DNA of 64,000 nt from JALZCH01 sp036387315 (GTDB lineage Bacteria > Acidobacteriota > Blastocatellia > Pyrinomonadales > Pyrinomonadaceae). This document shows positions 1 through 8,729 of the stretch, piece by piece; the first letter of the stretch is position 1, and each line of letters begins with the position of its first letter. Where the stretch lies: assembly GCA_036387315.1 (NCBI GenBank), contig DASVTY010000012.1, positions 5,779 to 69,778 on the forward strand, in the 5' to 3' direction. The position numbers and the translations under genes were made by a program. A model generated the notes under the pieces. It was not told where the DNA came from. It saw only the letters and a list, made by a program, of their open reading frames with translations, and ran no database searches.

Positions 1-866
1 ATTTATTAATCAACGGCAGAGCCAGTCACAAAATTAAAACACCGGACGGTCAAGAGCATTCATTTGACGGAAACGTCGAGATGGCTCTAGAAACTTCGGG
101 CAAACTACACAGAAACTTCAAAATCGGCGACGAAGCTAATCTGGCAGCCGAATCGGGCAAAAAAGTCTTCGTCAGAAATCTCGAAGTATCTGTTCACAGA
201 AAACCGGACGGCGCCGAGCCGGAAAAATTTCAAAAACGACTTGCCGGGCATGGCGACGAATTATCGAGACTTCTTTTCGGACTTTTGTTGAAAACGTCGC
301 CGGGTTTGAATGCGATTTACAATTACGCGGGCGAAGGCAGCGTTGACGGAACTGCGGCGGATATTGTCGAAGCGAGCAGCGACAACGGTTTTGCCGTTAA
401 ACTTTATGTTGACAAAAACACGCATCTTCCGTTGATGATGAGCTATCGCGCAAACAAACCGGTGCGGTTCGTTATAAACCGCGAAGGCGCGGCGGGCACG
501 GTCGAAAAAGATGTAATGGTTTTCCGGCATACTTTACCGGAAGGCGAAAAAATCAGCGGCGACGGCGGAAATAGAATTATTATCCGCAAAAAAGACGAAA
601 ACGGAAACATTTCCGAAACCGTCAAAGCTGGCGAAGAAATGCCGCGCATCCAGCTTGAAGAAGCCGAATTTCAAGTGCGCTTTTCGGATTATCGCAGCGT
701 CAACGGTTTGATGCTTCCGCACCGCATCGCTCAAACCGTCAACGGCGAAGCGGGCGAAACGATGACGATTGAAAGCTATCAAGTTAATGCTCAAAATCTG
801 AGCGAAAAATTCAAGGAAACGGGCAGAGAAAATTTCACCTTTGTTCGCAAACCCGCCCAAAAATAA
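1..866 (+). CDS. Secreted outer-membrane-lipoprotein-sorting-like protein, 5' end cut off
   Basis: The reading frame is open from the first full codon (base 3) through an internal ATG at 81 to the TAA at 864-866, so the gene begins upstream of the window. About 288 residues are visible. The protein is polar, without membrane segments in the visible part. Its C-terminal stretch (VNGLMLPHRI, followed by TMTIESYQVN) resembles the beta-rich proteins of LolA/outer-membrane lipoprotein-sorting type common in Acidobacteria, where a DYRxVNGxxLPH motif recurs. That assignment rests on recalled motif similarity. A periplasmic or envelope role is inferred. A strong terminator follows at 891-935, so this is probably the last gene of its unit. 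Confidence 0.6.
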   Translation, partial: LLINGRASHKIKTPDGQEHSFDGNVEMALETSGKLHRNFKIGDEANLAAESGKKVFVRNLEVSVHRKPDGAEPEKFQKRLAGHGDELSRLLFGLLLKTSPGLNAIYNYAGEGSVDGTAADIVEASSDNGFAVKLYVDKNTHLPLMMSYRANKPVRFVINREGAAGTVEKDVMVFRHTLPEGEKISGDGGNRIIIRKKDENGNISETVKAGEEMPRIQLEEAEFQVRFSDYRSVNGLMLPHRIAQTVNGEAGETMTIESYQVNAQNLSEKFKETGRENFTFVRKPAQK

Positions 867-890
867 GTCAAAATAAAACCCTCCAAAAGT

Positions 891-935
891 AAAATCCCGC
901 AAAGTTTGTAATTTAAACTTTGCGGGATTTTCTTT
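891..935 (+). terminator. Rho-independent terminator after the first gene
   Basis: A perfect 17-bp stem (arms 891-907 and 915-931), a 7-base loop and a following T-rich stretch (TTTTCTTT) lie 25 bases after the stop codon of the upstream gene. The left arm starts with AAAA, so it could also work on the minus strand, which would help end mutS transcription. Confidence 0.85.
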
Positions 936-956
936 GAGTCGCGGAGCGACTGTTTG

Positions 957-1108
957 AATTTAGCCGTGTCTTTTAAGCACGGAAAAAGTAGCGAAACAAA
1001 TTACGTCGCGTCAGCGACGCTTGAATACAAAAACCTGGAGTCAGTCGTCGCTAACGCGACGCGCATATGCAATCTCTCTTAGCCGTGCCTTAAAAGACAC
1101 GGCTAATT
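957..1108. repeat. Nested inverted repeat (REP-like) in a 310-base gene-free stretch
   Basis: The stretch 867-1176 between the first gene and mutS has no gene. Besides the terminator it holds an imperfect palindrome. The outer arm 957-982 (contains TAGCCGTGTCTTTTAAG) is matched in reverse by 1083-1108. Inside, 1004-1019 (CGTCGCGTCAGCGACG) is matched in reverse by 1046-1061 with one mismatch. Smaller hairpins flank it at 937-949 and 1111-1134. The nested architecture resembles repetitive extragenic palindromes. No transposase (RAYT) is seen in the window. Confidence 0.65.
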
Positions 1109-1176
1109 TCATAATGCCGCATACGCGGCGGTTATGAATTGGCGGATTCTTCAAAATAAGAATGAGCTTTGAAAAA

Positions 1177-3936
1177 TCAAACAATTCTTTTCTGCAATTC
1201 GAGCATATAATCGCGCAATTGTTCGGCTGAAAAGTTTTCTACTTTTGTTTGCTTTAATTCTTCAATCAAAGTTTCGTTGGCGGTTTGAAACAAAGTCGTC
1301 TGCATCGCCATTCGACCGCGAGCGGCGCGTCTGACGGCGGAATTCAAACCGTTTGATTCGCTCTGCGGAGTTTGTTTTTGTTCGACGACATCCGCGAAAA
1401 CATCAATTTCGTATCGTTCGAGCCGTTCCAAAACTTCGCGCGCGCGGGCGATAACTTCAGGCGGCAAACCGGCAAGCCGCGCCACCGCGATTCCGTAAGA
1501 TTTTGTCGCCCTCCCGCATTCGAGCTTGTGTAAAAAAACGACTTCGCCGCCGCGTTCCGAAGCCGTAATTTGATAATTTTGCGAGCCGGGAAGACGTTCG
1601 GCTAATTCGGTAAGCTCGTGATAATGCGTGGCGAAAAGCGTTTTTGCGGCGTGTTCCGAAGAATCATGCAGAAATTCGGCGACCGACCAGGCGATTGAAA
1701 GCCCGTCGAATGTCGAAGTCCCGCGCCCGATTTCATCGAGCAGAACGAGCGAGCGCGGCGTCGCATTGTGCAAAATCGCCGCCGTTTCGGTCATTTCGAC
1801 CATAAAAGTCGAACGACCGGAGGCAAGATCGTCAGACGCGCCGACTCGCGTCCAAACGCGGTCAACAATCGGCAATTTTGCCTGGCGAGCGGGAACGAAA
1901 GAGCCGATTTGCGCGAGAATTTGAATAATCGCCGTTTGCCGCAAAACCGTAGATTTTCCGCCCATATTCGGTCCGGTGATAATCAGCAAACGGTCGGTCG
2001 AGTTATTCAAATACAAATCGTTCGGGACAAACGGCTCGCTTAAAAACGCTTCAACGACCGGGTGCCGCCCGTCTTTGATTTCGATTTCGTCACCGTCGTG
2101 CAAAACCGGGCGGACAAAATTTCGGCGCGAAGCCGTTTCCGACAAAGCCGCAAGCGAATCTAACGTCGCGAGCGCACGCGCAGTAGTTTGCAAATTTTTT
2201 GTTTCCTGCGCGACAGTTGCACGAATTTGTCCGAACAACTCAGTTTCGATTTCCAAAATTCTTTCTTCCGCGCCTAAAATTTTGCGTTCCCATTCTTTAA
2301 GCTGCGGCGTCGTGAAACGCTCGGCGTTAACCAAAGTTTGACGCCGTTCGTAATCGTCAGGCACGCGCGATAAATTTGATTTTGAAATCTCGATAAAATA
2401 GCCGAAAACGTTATTGAATTTGACTCGCAGACTGGCGATTCCCGAACGGCGTTTTTCGTTTTCTTCAAACTGAGCGATGGTTTGTTTCGCGTCGCTGCTT
2501 AAATTTCTCAATTCATCAAGCTCTACATTAAATACGTCACGAATCGCGCCCCCATCGGAAATGTTCAAAGGCGGATTTTCCGAAATTGCGGTTCTGATTA
2601 AATCTTTGATTTCGGGTAATTCAAAAATATTATCGTGAAGAACCTGAAGCAGAGAGCTGGATGCGTCCGATAACGACTTTTTGAGATTTGGAACTTGATT
2701 GAGCGAGCGCGATAGAGCGAGCAAATCGCGCGGCGTCGCAGTGTTCATATTAAGGCGTCCAATCAAACGCTCCAAATCCGAAATTTCTTTGAGCGAAACG
2801 CGCAATCGGTCGCGCAAAATCGAATCGCATAATTCTTCGACAGCCGTTGCGCGAGCTTCGATTTCGCCGCGCCTGATCGAAGGACGCAAAAGCCACGATT
2901 TTAAAAGCCGCGAACCCATATTTGTGACGGTTTGGTCAATCACACCGAATAATGTGCGGCGTTTGTCCGAGCCGCTTTGCGGTTCGGCGATTTCGAGATT
3001 TCGGAGCGTCACGGCGTCCAAAATCATAAACTCATTCGCCTCGAAATAATTGAGGTCGGCGATGTGCGCGGCTGCGGCGCGCTGTGTTTCTTGCACGTAG
3101 CGCAAGGCGGCTCCGGCGGCGCGGACAGCTTGCGTTTTTTCGGTCAAACCGTAACCGTCGAGCGATTGGACGGCGAAATGAGTTTTTAACAAACCTTCGC
3201 AATAATCGTCGAAAAACAGCCAATCATCGAGCGGCGTCAGCGTGGCGGAAAATCCGGTCTGCTCGTTTTTCGTCGGGAAAGGAACTACGTTGTCAATTTT
3301 GGATTTTGGATTTTGGATTTTGGATTCTTCACTTGATTTTTCGGCGATGTTTGAGGTTACAAAAGAATCCTTGATTAAAGCAGTCAGAGATTCCGGGTAG
3401 AGAATTTCGCGTGGAGCGAATGATTCTATGTCGGCGCGGAGAGTTTTCCAACTGTCTTTGCCGCGACACTCGGTCGCGCGAAACTCGCCGGTGGATAAAT
3501 CGAGAAACGCCGCGCCGAACGCTTCGCCCGCCCCGCAGACGGCGGCGAGATAAACCGAATCTTTGGTTTCGAGAAGCTGTTCGTCAATCGCAGTGCCGGG
3601 CGTGATAATGCGGGCGACTTCGCGGCGAAAGGTTTTTTTGTTCCCGACGCCTTCTTCAATTTGCTCGCAGACGGCGACGCGATAGCCTTTTCGGACGAGC
3701 TTGGCGATGTAGCCGACGGCGGCGTGATGCGGAATTCCGCACATCGGAATCGGGTTTCCGCGGTCTTTGCCGCGCGCCGTGAGAACGATTTCCATTTCGC
3801 GCGCGCCCGTTACGGCGTCGTCAAACAACAGCTCGTAAAAATCGCCGCAGCGGAAAAACAAAATCGTGCCGGGAAATTTCTGTTTTAATTCGTGATATTG
3901 CCGAAGCATCGGCGTTCCGGGATTTGCAGCTTCCAT
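1177..3936 (-). CDS. mutS: DNA mismatch repair protein MutS
   Basis: MutS recognises mismatches and insertion/deletion loops and starts methyl-independent or MutL-dependent repair in the cytoplasm. The 919-residue protein has the N-terminal mismatch-contact motif GDFYE (about residues 31-35), the core and clamp domains, the Walker A motif GPNMGGKS (about 654-661) and Walker B LVLLDEIGRGTSTFDG, and a C-terminal tail. The ATG at 3936 gives the expected MLRQYHELK start. It is a little longer than typical bacterial MutS (about 850-880). Part of the excess is a linker near residues 200-235 encoded by a heptanucleotide tandem repeat (3296-3323). No mutL is nearby. It is divergent from the polysaccharide locus. 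Confidence 0.97.
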   Translation of the reverse strand: MEAANPGTPMLRQYHELKQKFPGTILFFRCGDFYELLFDDAVTGAREMEIVLTARGKDRGNPIPMCGIPHHAAVGYIAKLVRKGYRVAVCEQIEEGVGNKKTFRREVARIITPGTAIDEQLLETKDSVYLAAVCGAGEAFGAAFLDLSTGEFRATECRGKDSWKTLRADIESFAPREILYPESLTALIKDSFVTSNIAEKSSEESKIQNPKSKIDNVVPFPTKNEQTGFSATLTPLDDWLFFDDYCEGLLKTHFAVQSLDGYGLTEKTQAVRAAGAALRYVQETQRAAAAHIADLNYFEANEFMILDAVTLRNLEIAEPQSGSDKRRTLFGVIDQTVTNMGSRLLKSWLLRPSIRRGEIEARATAVEELCDSILRDRLRVSLKEISDLERLIGRLNMNTATPRDLLALSRSLNQVPNLKKSLSDASSSLLQVLHDNIFELPEIKDLIRTAISENPPLNISDGGAIRDVFNVELDELRNLSSDAKQTIAQFEENEKRRSGIASLRVKFNNVFGYFIEISKSNLSRVPDDYERRQTLVNAERFTTPQLKEWERKILGAEERILEIETELFGQIRATVAQETKNLQTTARALATLDSLAALSETASRRNFVRPVLHDGDEIEIKDGRHPVVEAFLSEPFVPNDLYLNNSTDRLLIITGPNMGGKSTVLRQTAIIQILAQIGSFVPARQAKLPIVDRVWTRVGASDDLASGRSTFMVEMTETAAILHNATPRSLVLLDEIGRGTSTFDGLSIAWSVAEFLHDSSEHAAKTLFATHYHELTELAERLPGSQNYQITASERGGEVVFLHKLECGRATKSYGIAVARLAGLPPEVIARAREVLERLERYEIDVFADVVEQKQTPQSESNGLNSAVRRAARGRMAMQTTLFQTANETLIEELKQTKVENFSAEQLRDYMLELQKRIV
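3296..3323. repeat. Four tandem heptanucleotides (ATTTTGG) inside mutS
   Basis: Four exact copies of ATTTTGG lie inside mutS, with partial copies at the edges. On the coding strand they read CCAAAAT and encode a short polar segment (KIQNPKSKID) in the connector region of MutS. Because 28 bases is not a multiple of three, gain or loss of one unit would shift the frame of the repair gene. Confidence 0.85.
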
Positions 3937-4141
3937 TTTCTTTTCGCTTTACGATTCTTAAAGATATAAGGTGATTGCAGGAATTCAAAATTTAGAATTG
4001 ATTTGGCTGAAATGCAAGCGTCGGAAAGCGATTTTTATTGCTCCCGGTTTGCTTTAGGCGGTAAAATTACGGTATTTTTTAATACGCGCAGAGAAATTTC
4101 TCAACCGTTTAAACGCTCAATCCTAAAAAGAGGTAAATGCA
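3937..4141. promoter_or_regulatory. Divergent promoter region between mutS and the polysaccharide locus
   Basis: The 205 bases between the two divergent start codons must carry the promoters of mutS and of the export gene at 4142. Visible elements are a perfect 12-base palindrome GAGAAATTTCTC at 4091-4102, a short GTATT/AATAC inverted repeat at 4071-4084, and a Shine-Dalgarno-like AGAGG just before the ATG at 4142. I cannot assign clear -35/-10 boxes. The palindrome is a candidate operator by symmetry alone. Confidence 0.4.
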
Positions 4142-5176
4142 ATGCTAAAAGCAGTCAGACAAATTTTAATCAGCACGTTATTGGTGTTCGGTATTTTTTC
4201 CGCCGCCGGTTTCGCGCAGGAAAAACCGTTAGCTCCGCAAACCGATTCAGGCAAAATAAATCCGGCGGTTTTAGGACGCGCCGAGCGGGACGAAAATGCG
4301 CGCAGATACCGAATCGGCGTCGGCGATGAGCTTATTATTCAGATTTTGAAATATCCGCAATATTCATCGCCCGTACCGCTGCGAGTTGATGAAAAAGGGG
4401 TTATTATTCTGCCGCGCATTGAGCAGCCGATTAAAGCCGTTTGCAAAACCGAAAATGAATTGAGCGAAGAAATCGCCGGGTATTATAAAAAGTATCTGCG
4501 ACAGCCATTTGTCAGTGTTTACGTAAAAGATTATAAATCGCAGCCGGTTGCCGTAATGGGCGCAGTTGATAAAGCGGGAACGTTTTATATCAATCGCCAA
4601 ATACGGCTGATTCAAGCCATTTCGCTCGCGGGCGGTCCGAACAAAGAAGCCGGTTCGAAAGTTCTGCTGGCGCGGATGGGCGATGTTGATTTATGTTCGA
4701 TGCAAAATTCCGTTGTCGCAAACACAGCCGGAGAGGAAACTTTGAAAGGCAAGTTTTACACCTATAATCTGCGCCGCGTGATGGAAGGCGACGACACGGC
4801 AAATCCGTTGATTCAGCCGGGCGATATTGTTTCGATTCTCGAAGCCGACCGCGCCTACGTGATCGGAAACGTCAAAGAGCAGAAAACGATTTTGCTCAAA
4901 GAGCCGCGCACTTTGACGCAGGCGATTGCCGAAGCCGGAGGCGTCGAATCAGCCACGAAAATGAAAGAGATTTTTATTCTCAGACAAGACGAAAGCGGAA
5001 ATAAAAGCCGCATTCCGTACAATATGCTGGCAATCAATTCGGGAAAACAGCAAGACCCTTTTTTGCTGCCGAACGATATTGTCGAAGTCCCGACCGACAC
5101 CAAAAAATCTAATCTTGAGACTTTGAAAAAAGCATTTATCAACGGTTTGCCTGCGGTCATCCCGTTTTTATTCTAA
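4142..5176 (+). CDS. Polysaccharide export protein (Wza-like, SLBB)
   Basis: A periplasmic/outer-membrane component of polysaccharide export, 344 residues. The N-terminus is a signal peptide (hydrophobic residues 8-24, likely cleavage after GFA). A Poly_export domain begins near residue 54 (YRIGVGDELIIQI) and is followed by two SLBB-type beta-grasp domains (VMGAVDKAGTFYI near 140 and YVIGNVKEQKTILL near 238). There is no lipobox cysteine, unlike E. coli Wza. The start is supported by AGAGG 8-9 bases upstream. It is the first gene of the locus, 40 bases before the Wzc-like gene, which fits the usual Wza-Wzc pair. A second SLBB protein lies at 62269-63366. Confidence 0.9.
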   Translation: MLKAVRQILISTLLVFGIFSAAGFAQEKPLAPQTDSGKINPAVLGRAERDENARRYRIGVGDELIIQILKYPQYSSPVPLRVDEKGVIILPRIEQPIKAVCKTENELSEEIAGYYKKYLRQPFVSVYVKDYKSQPVAVMGAVDKAGTFYINRQIRLIQAISLAGGPNKEAGSKVLLARMGDVDLCSMQNSVVANTAGEETLKGKFYTYNLRRVMEGDDTANPLIQPGDIVSILEADRAYVIGNVKEQKTILLKEPRTLTQAIAEAGGVESATKMKEIFILRQDESGNKSRIPYNMLAINSGKQQDPFLLPNDIVEVPTDTKKSNLETLKKAFINGLPAVIPFLF

Positions 5177-5216
5177 ATTTCATCAGTAAACTAATAGTTT
5201 TAGTCAGAGTAAGCTA

Positions 5217-7628
5217 ATGCAAGAACGCCGTGAAATCATTCCGACAATTCAGCCGGAAAAATCGGAGATACAACGTAACGCCATCGAAGTTAAGCTTCCG
5301 GCTGCCGCCGAGCCTTACCGGAATTATCGCGGAGCCGCCGCAGCCGAAGAAGGCATTCGCATTTTGGATTACTGGCGGGCGATTCGCAAACGTTTGTGGC
5401 TCGTTATCGGCATCGCGGTTTTGATGACGACGTTGGCGGCGATTTATATGTCGCGCCGACCGGACGTTTACGAAGCGCATTCGCGCGTGCAGGTGGATCT
5501 TGAGCAGGTTAACCCCGATTTGGTCGCCAGCGACCGGCGCGCCCCCGTCGTTAGCGATCCGTCTTATTTCAACACGCAGCTTCAAAACTTAAACAGCCCG
5601 ACTTTGCTGCGCCGTGTCGTCAAAGAACTCGATCTGGAGAACAACAAAGATTTTATGAACCCGAAATCGGAGGAATCGCGCTCGCCGCTCCGCTCGATTT
5701 TGCGTTCAATCGGTTTAGCCAGCCCGGAAAAGAAACGCGACTCAAACGCCGTTCCGGTTTCGACCAACACGCAGGCGGAAAACATCGAAGATATGGCAGA
5801 GGCGAAACGCCTCGCGCCGTTTGTTGACACGCTACAGAGAAAATTGGTTATCGAGCCGGTGCGAGAAGTCCGCGCTGCGCAAAAAGAAACCCGTTTGATT
5901 AGCATCTCTTTTCAACATACAAATCCCGATTTAGCGGCTCTGATTGTCAACGGCGTGGCTGCGACTTTTGTCAGAGCGAATCAGGAGAAGAGAACCGGCA
6001 AAAGCGGAGAAACCAGCAAGTTTTTGCAGGAACGAGTCGCCGAATTACAGGCGGAAGTCAAACGAGATCAAGAGCTGCTCGTTAAATTAAAACAAACCTC
6101 GAATATTTTAGAGTTTGAAAATGAAAAAACTCTTGCCGGTGAACAGCTACAAGGCTTAAACAAGCAGCTTTTGGATGCCTCGAACCTTCGCAAGGCGACG
6201 GAAGCCGAATATAATGCCGCAAAACAACCGGAATCATTATTGGCGCTGACGGAAGACAGCGACGCGCGAAGAGTAATTGATGATTTGCAGCTTGAAATCG
6301 CGCGAACTCAAAAAGAAAGAGAACGCCTTCTGCTCGAATACACTCCGGAAGCGCCGGAAGTTCTGGAGAGGGATAAAGAAATCGAAACGCTGGGCAGAAA
6401 ACTCGAAGATTACCGCAAACGCAATCAGGGTAATCTACTGCTCAATCTAAAAAGCCGATTTGAACGCGCACGTAATCAGGAAGCGAAAATAAAAGCCGAA
6501 TTCGACCGTCAATACAATCTCGCGCAGGGACAGAATAAAGCGGGAATTGACATTACTATTTTGCAGCAGCGGCTCGATAACAATAACAATCTGTTGAACA
6601 ATTTGTTCAAACAACAACGCGAAAACGATGTCCAAGCCGTCGGAACCGGAAACAACGTTTCGGTTGCAGATGTCGCCATCACGCCGGAAGACCCGATAGG
6701 ACCGCGCCGTTTATTATCGGTCATGATGGCGTTTATGATGTCGCTCGTTTTCGGCTGCGGCTTGGCGCTGTTTCTCGAATATCTCGACGACACGGTGCGG
6801 ACGACCGAAGATGTCGAAAACATCCTGCGGCTTCCCGCTCTGGCTGTTATTCCGACGATTGACACGGCTCAGAAACGCAAACTTTTGGCTGCGGGCGCGG
6901 GAGGTGAAAACCAAAACAATCCGGGACGTTCCGAATTGCTCATCAGCAACGATTCGCGCTCGGCTTTAGCCGAAGCATATCGCCAGCTTCGCACTTCGAT
7001 TTTGCTTTCAACCGCCGGACACGCTCCGAAATCGCTTTTGGTGACATCGAGCGTTCCGAGCGAAGGCAAAACAACGACCGCCGTCAACACGGCTATCAGT
7101 CTGGCGCAAACCGGAGCCAAAGTTTTGATTATTGACGCGGATATGCGCCGCCCGCGTCTGCACGGAATTTTTCAGGTTTCCAACGAACACGGTTTAAGCT
7201 CGATTTTGTCGAGCCAGATGGAAGAGGACGAGATGCTGGATATTATTCAGCACGACGACGAATCGAATCTTTATCTGCTGCCGTCGGGCGCGGTTCCGCC
7301 GAATCCTGCGGAATTGATCGGTTCGGATCAAATGTCCCGGATGCTCAAAATTATGGAAGCGAATTTTACGCACGTCGTCGTAGATTCGCCGCCGATTGCG
7401 TCGTTTACCGACGGCGTTTTGATTTCGTCAATGGTTGACGGCGTTTTGCTCGTCGTTCATTCCGGCAAATCATCACGACAAGTTATCAAGCGCGCCCGTC
7501 AATTGCTCGGCGAAGTCGGGGCAAAACTGTTCGGCGTCGTTCTCAACAACGTCAATCTGCGCTCTCAGGATAATAATTATTATTATCAAAATTACTATAG
7601 CTCTTACTACAATCGAGACGAGGAATAA
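5217..7628 (+). CDS. Wzc-like polysaccharide copolymerase and tyrosine autokinase
   Basis: An inner-membrane protein that controls polymer length and export, 803 residues. It has an N-terminal Wzz region with a first membrane helix near residues 59-76, a long coiled-coil periplasmic part (about 250-440), a second membrane helix near 500-520, and a cytoplasmic BY-kinase. The kinase shows Walker A SEGKTTT (about 613-619), Walker A' VLIIDADMRRP (about 635) and Walker B VVVDSPP (about 718). The C-terminus is a tyrosine cluster (nine Tyr among the last 17 residues, from DNNYYY to the end), the expected autophosphorylation tail. Fusion of kinase and copolymerase is the proteobacterial layout. The gene is followed at once by a 26-bp perfect palindrome. 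Confidence 0.93.
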   Translation: MQERREIIPTIQPEKSEIQRNAIEVKLPAAAEPYRNYRGAAAAEEGIRILDYWRAIRKRLWLVIGIAVLMTTLAAIYMSRRPDVYEAHSRVQVDLEQVNPDLVASDRRAPVVSDPSYFNTQLQNLNSPTLLRRVVKELDLENNKDFMNPKSEESRSPLRSILRSIGLASPEKKRDSNAVPVSTNTQAENIEDMAEAKRLAPFVDTLQRKLVIEPVREVRAAQKETRLISISFQHTNPDLAALIVNGVAATFVRANQEKRTGKSGETSKFLQERVAELQAEVKRDQELLVKLKQTSNILEFENEKTLAGEQLQGLNKQLLDASNLRKATEAEYNAAKQPESLLALTEDSDARRVIDDLQLEIARTQKERERLLLEYTPEAPEVLERDKEIETLGRKLEDYRKRNQGNLLLNLKSRFERARNQEAKIKAEFDRQYNLAQGQNKAGIDITILQQRLDNNNNLLNNLFKQQRENDVQAVGTGNNVSVADVAITPEDPIGPRRLLSVMMAFMMSLVFGCGLALFLEYLDDTVRTTEDVENILRLPALAVIPTIDTAQKRKLLAAGAGGENQNNPGRSELLISNDSRSALAEAYRQLRTSILLSTAGHAPKSLLVTSSVPSEGKTTTAVNTAISLAQTGAKVLIIDADMRRPRLHGIFQVSNEHGLSSILSSQMEEDEMLDIIQHDDESNLYLLPSGAVPPNPAELIGSDQMSRMLKIMEANFTHVVVDSPPIASFTDGVLISSMVDGVLLVVHSGKSSRQVIKRARQLLGEVGAKLFGVVLNNVNLRSQDNNYYYQNYYSSYYNRDEE

Positions 7629-7630
7629 TT

Positions 7631-7696
7631 AATTACGAATTTCAAATTACGAATTACGAATCAAGGAGTTTAATTCGTAATTTGAAATTCGTAATT
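7631..7696. repeat. 26-bp perfect inverted repeat built of AATTACG-type heptamers
   Basis: Arms 7631-7656 and 7671-7696 are exact reverse complements around a 14-base loop that contains AAGGAG. Each arm is built of 7-base units (AATTACG, AATTTCA, AATTACG). It fills the gap between the kinase gene and the epimerase gene and would form a very strong RNA hairpin, possibly a processing or partial termination site. There is no good T-tract. Confidence 0.85.
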
Positions 7697-7704
7697 GAAT
7701 TTTA

Positions 7705-8685
7705 ATGGCAGACGAAACGAAAAAAGTATTGGTGACGGGCGCGGGCGGATTTATCGGCAGCCATCTGGTCACATATTTAAAAAATAAAGGATATTGGGTG
7801 CGCGGCGTTGATATTAAAGAACCGGAATTTTCCCGCTCGGACGCCGACGAATTTGAATTGCTCGATTTGCGTCGCTGGGATAATTGTTTGCAGGCGACGC
7901 GCGGCGTTGCGGAAGTTTACGCGCTCGCCGCCGATATGGGCGGAATGGGATTTATCTCAAACCATCACGCGCAGATTTTGCACAACAATTCGCTCATCAA
8001 CCTTCACACGCTCGAAGCCGCCCGCGTGAACAACGTAAAACGCTATCTTTACACATCGAGCGCCTGCATTTACCCCGAACATCTTCAGGAAGACGCGAAC
8101 GTGACGCCTTTAAAAGAAGCGGACGCTTATCCGGCAATGCCGCAGGACGCCTACGGCTGGGAAAAGCTCGTTACCGAACGACTCTGCACACATTATCGTG
8201 AAGATTACGGAATGGAAACCAGAATCGTGCGTTTTCATAACATTTTCGGCGAATTGGGAACCTGGGAAGGCGGGCGCGAAAAAGCTCCGGCGGCGATGTG
8301 CCGCAAAATCGCTTTTGCGAAATTGACCGGCAAAACCGAAATCGAAATTTGGGGCGACGGCGAACAGACGCGCTCGTTTTGCTACATTGACGATTGCGTC
8401 GAAGGCATTTATCGCCTGATGCGCTCAGACTTTTTTGAGCCTTTAAATCTCGGTCAGGACCGGATGGTAACGATCAATCAGCTTGCGGATATTGTCGCCG
8501 AAATTGCGGGCGTCAAAATCTCGAAAAAGCACATTGACGGACCGATGGGCGTGCGCGGCAGAAATTCCGACAACACGAAATTGCGCGAAGTTCTCGATTG
8601 GGAACCGGCAATTTCGCTTGAAAACGGTTTGCGCGAGACTTATCGCTGGATTGAAGAACAAGTGCGAGCGCAATTGAAGGATTAA
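7705..8685 (+). CDS. GDP-mannose 3,5-epimerase-like NAD-dependent epimerase
   Basis: A 326-residue extended short-chain dehydrogenase that probably converts GDP-mannose to GDP-L-galactose (and GDP-L-gulose). The Rossmann motif is TGAGGFIGSH (residues 11-20). Signature stretches recall plant GME closely: AADMGGMGFI, SSACIYPE with the catalytic cysteine, YGWEK (Tyr/Lys pair), RFHNIFG, GTWEGGREKAPAA, WGDGEQTRSF and GVRGRNSDN. This similarity is from memory of the plant family and is strong over the whole length. It lies in the polysaccharide locus between a palindrome and a methyltransferase. It would supply an L-hexose donor. The related UDP-glucose epimerases lack these signatures. Confidence 0.82.
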   Translation: MADETKKVLVTGAGGFIGSHLVTYLKNKGYWVRGVDIKEPEFSRSDADEFELLDLRRWDNCLQATRGVAEVYALAADMGGMGFISNHHAQILHNNSLINLHTLEAARVNNVKRYLYTSSACIYPEHLQEDANVTPLKEADAYPAMPQDAYGWEKLVTERLCTHYREDYGMETRIVRFHNIFGELGTWEGGREKAPAAMCRKIAFAKLTGKTEIEIWGDGEQTRSFCYIDDCVEGIYRLMRSDFFEPLNLGQDRMVTINQLADIVAEIAGVKISKKHIDGPMGVRGRNSDNTKLREVLDWEPAISLENGLRETYRWIEEQVRAQLKD

Positions 8686-8729
8686 TTTTTACAGCCTGGA
8701 TTTTATCTTTTTGAATTAACACTGCTTTT

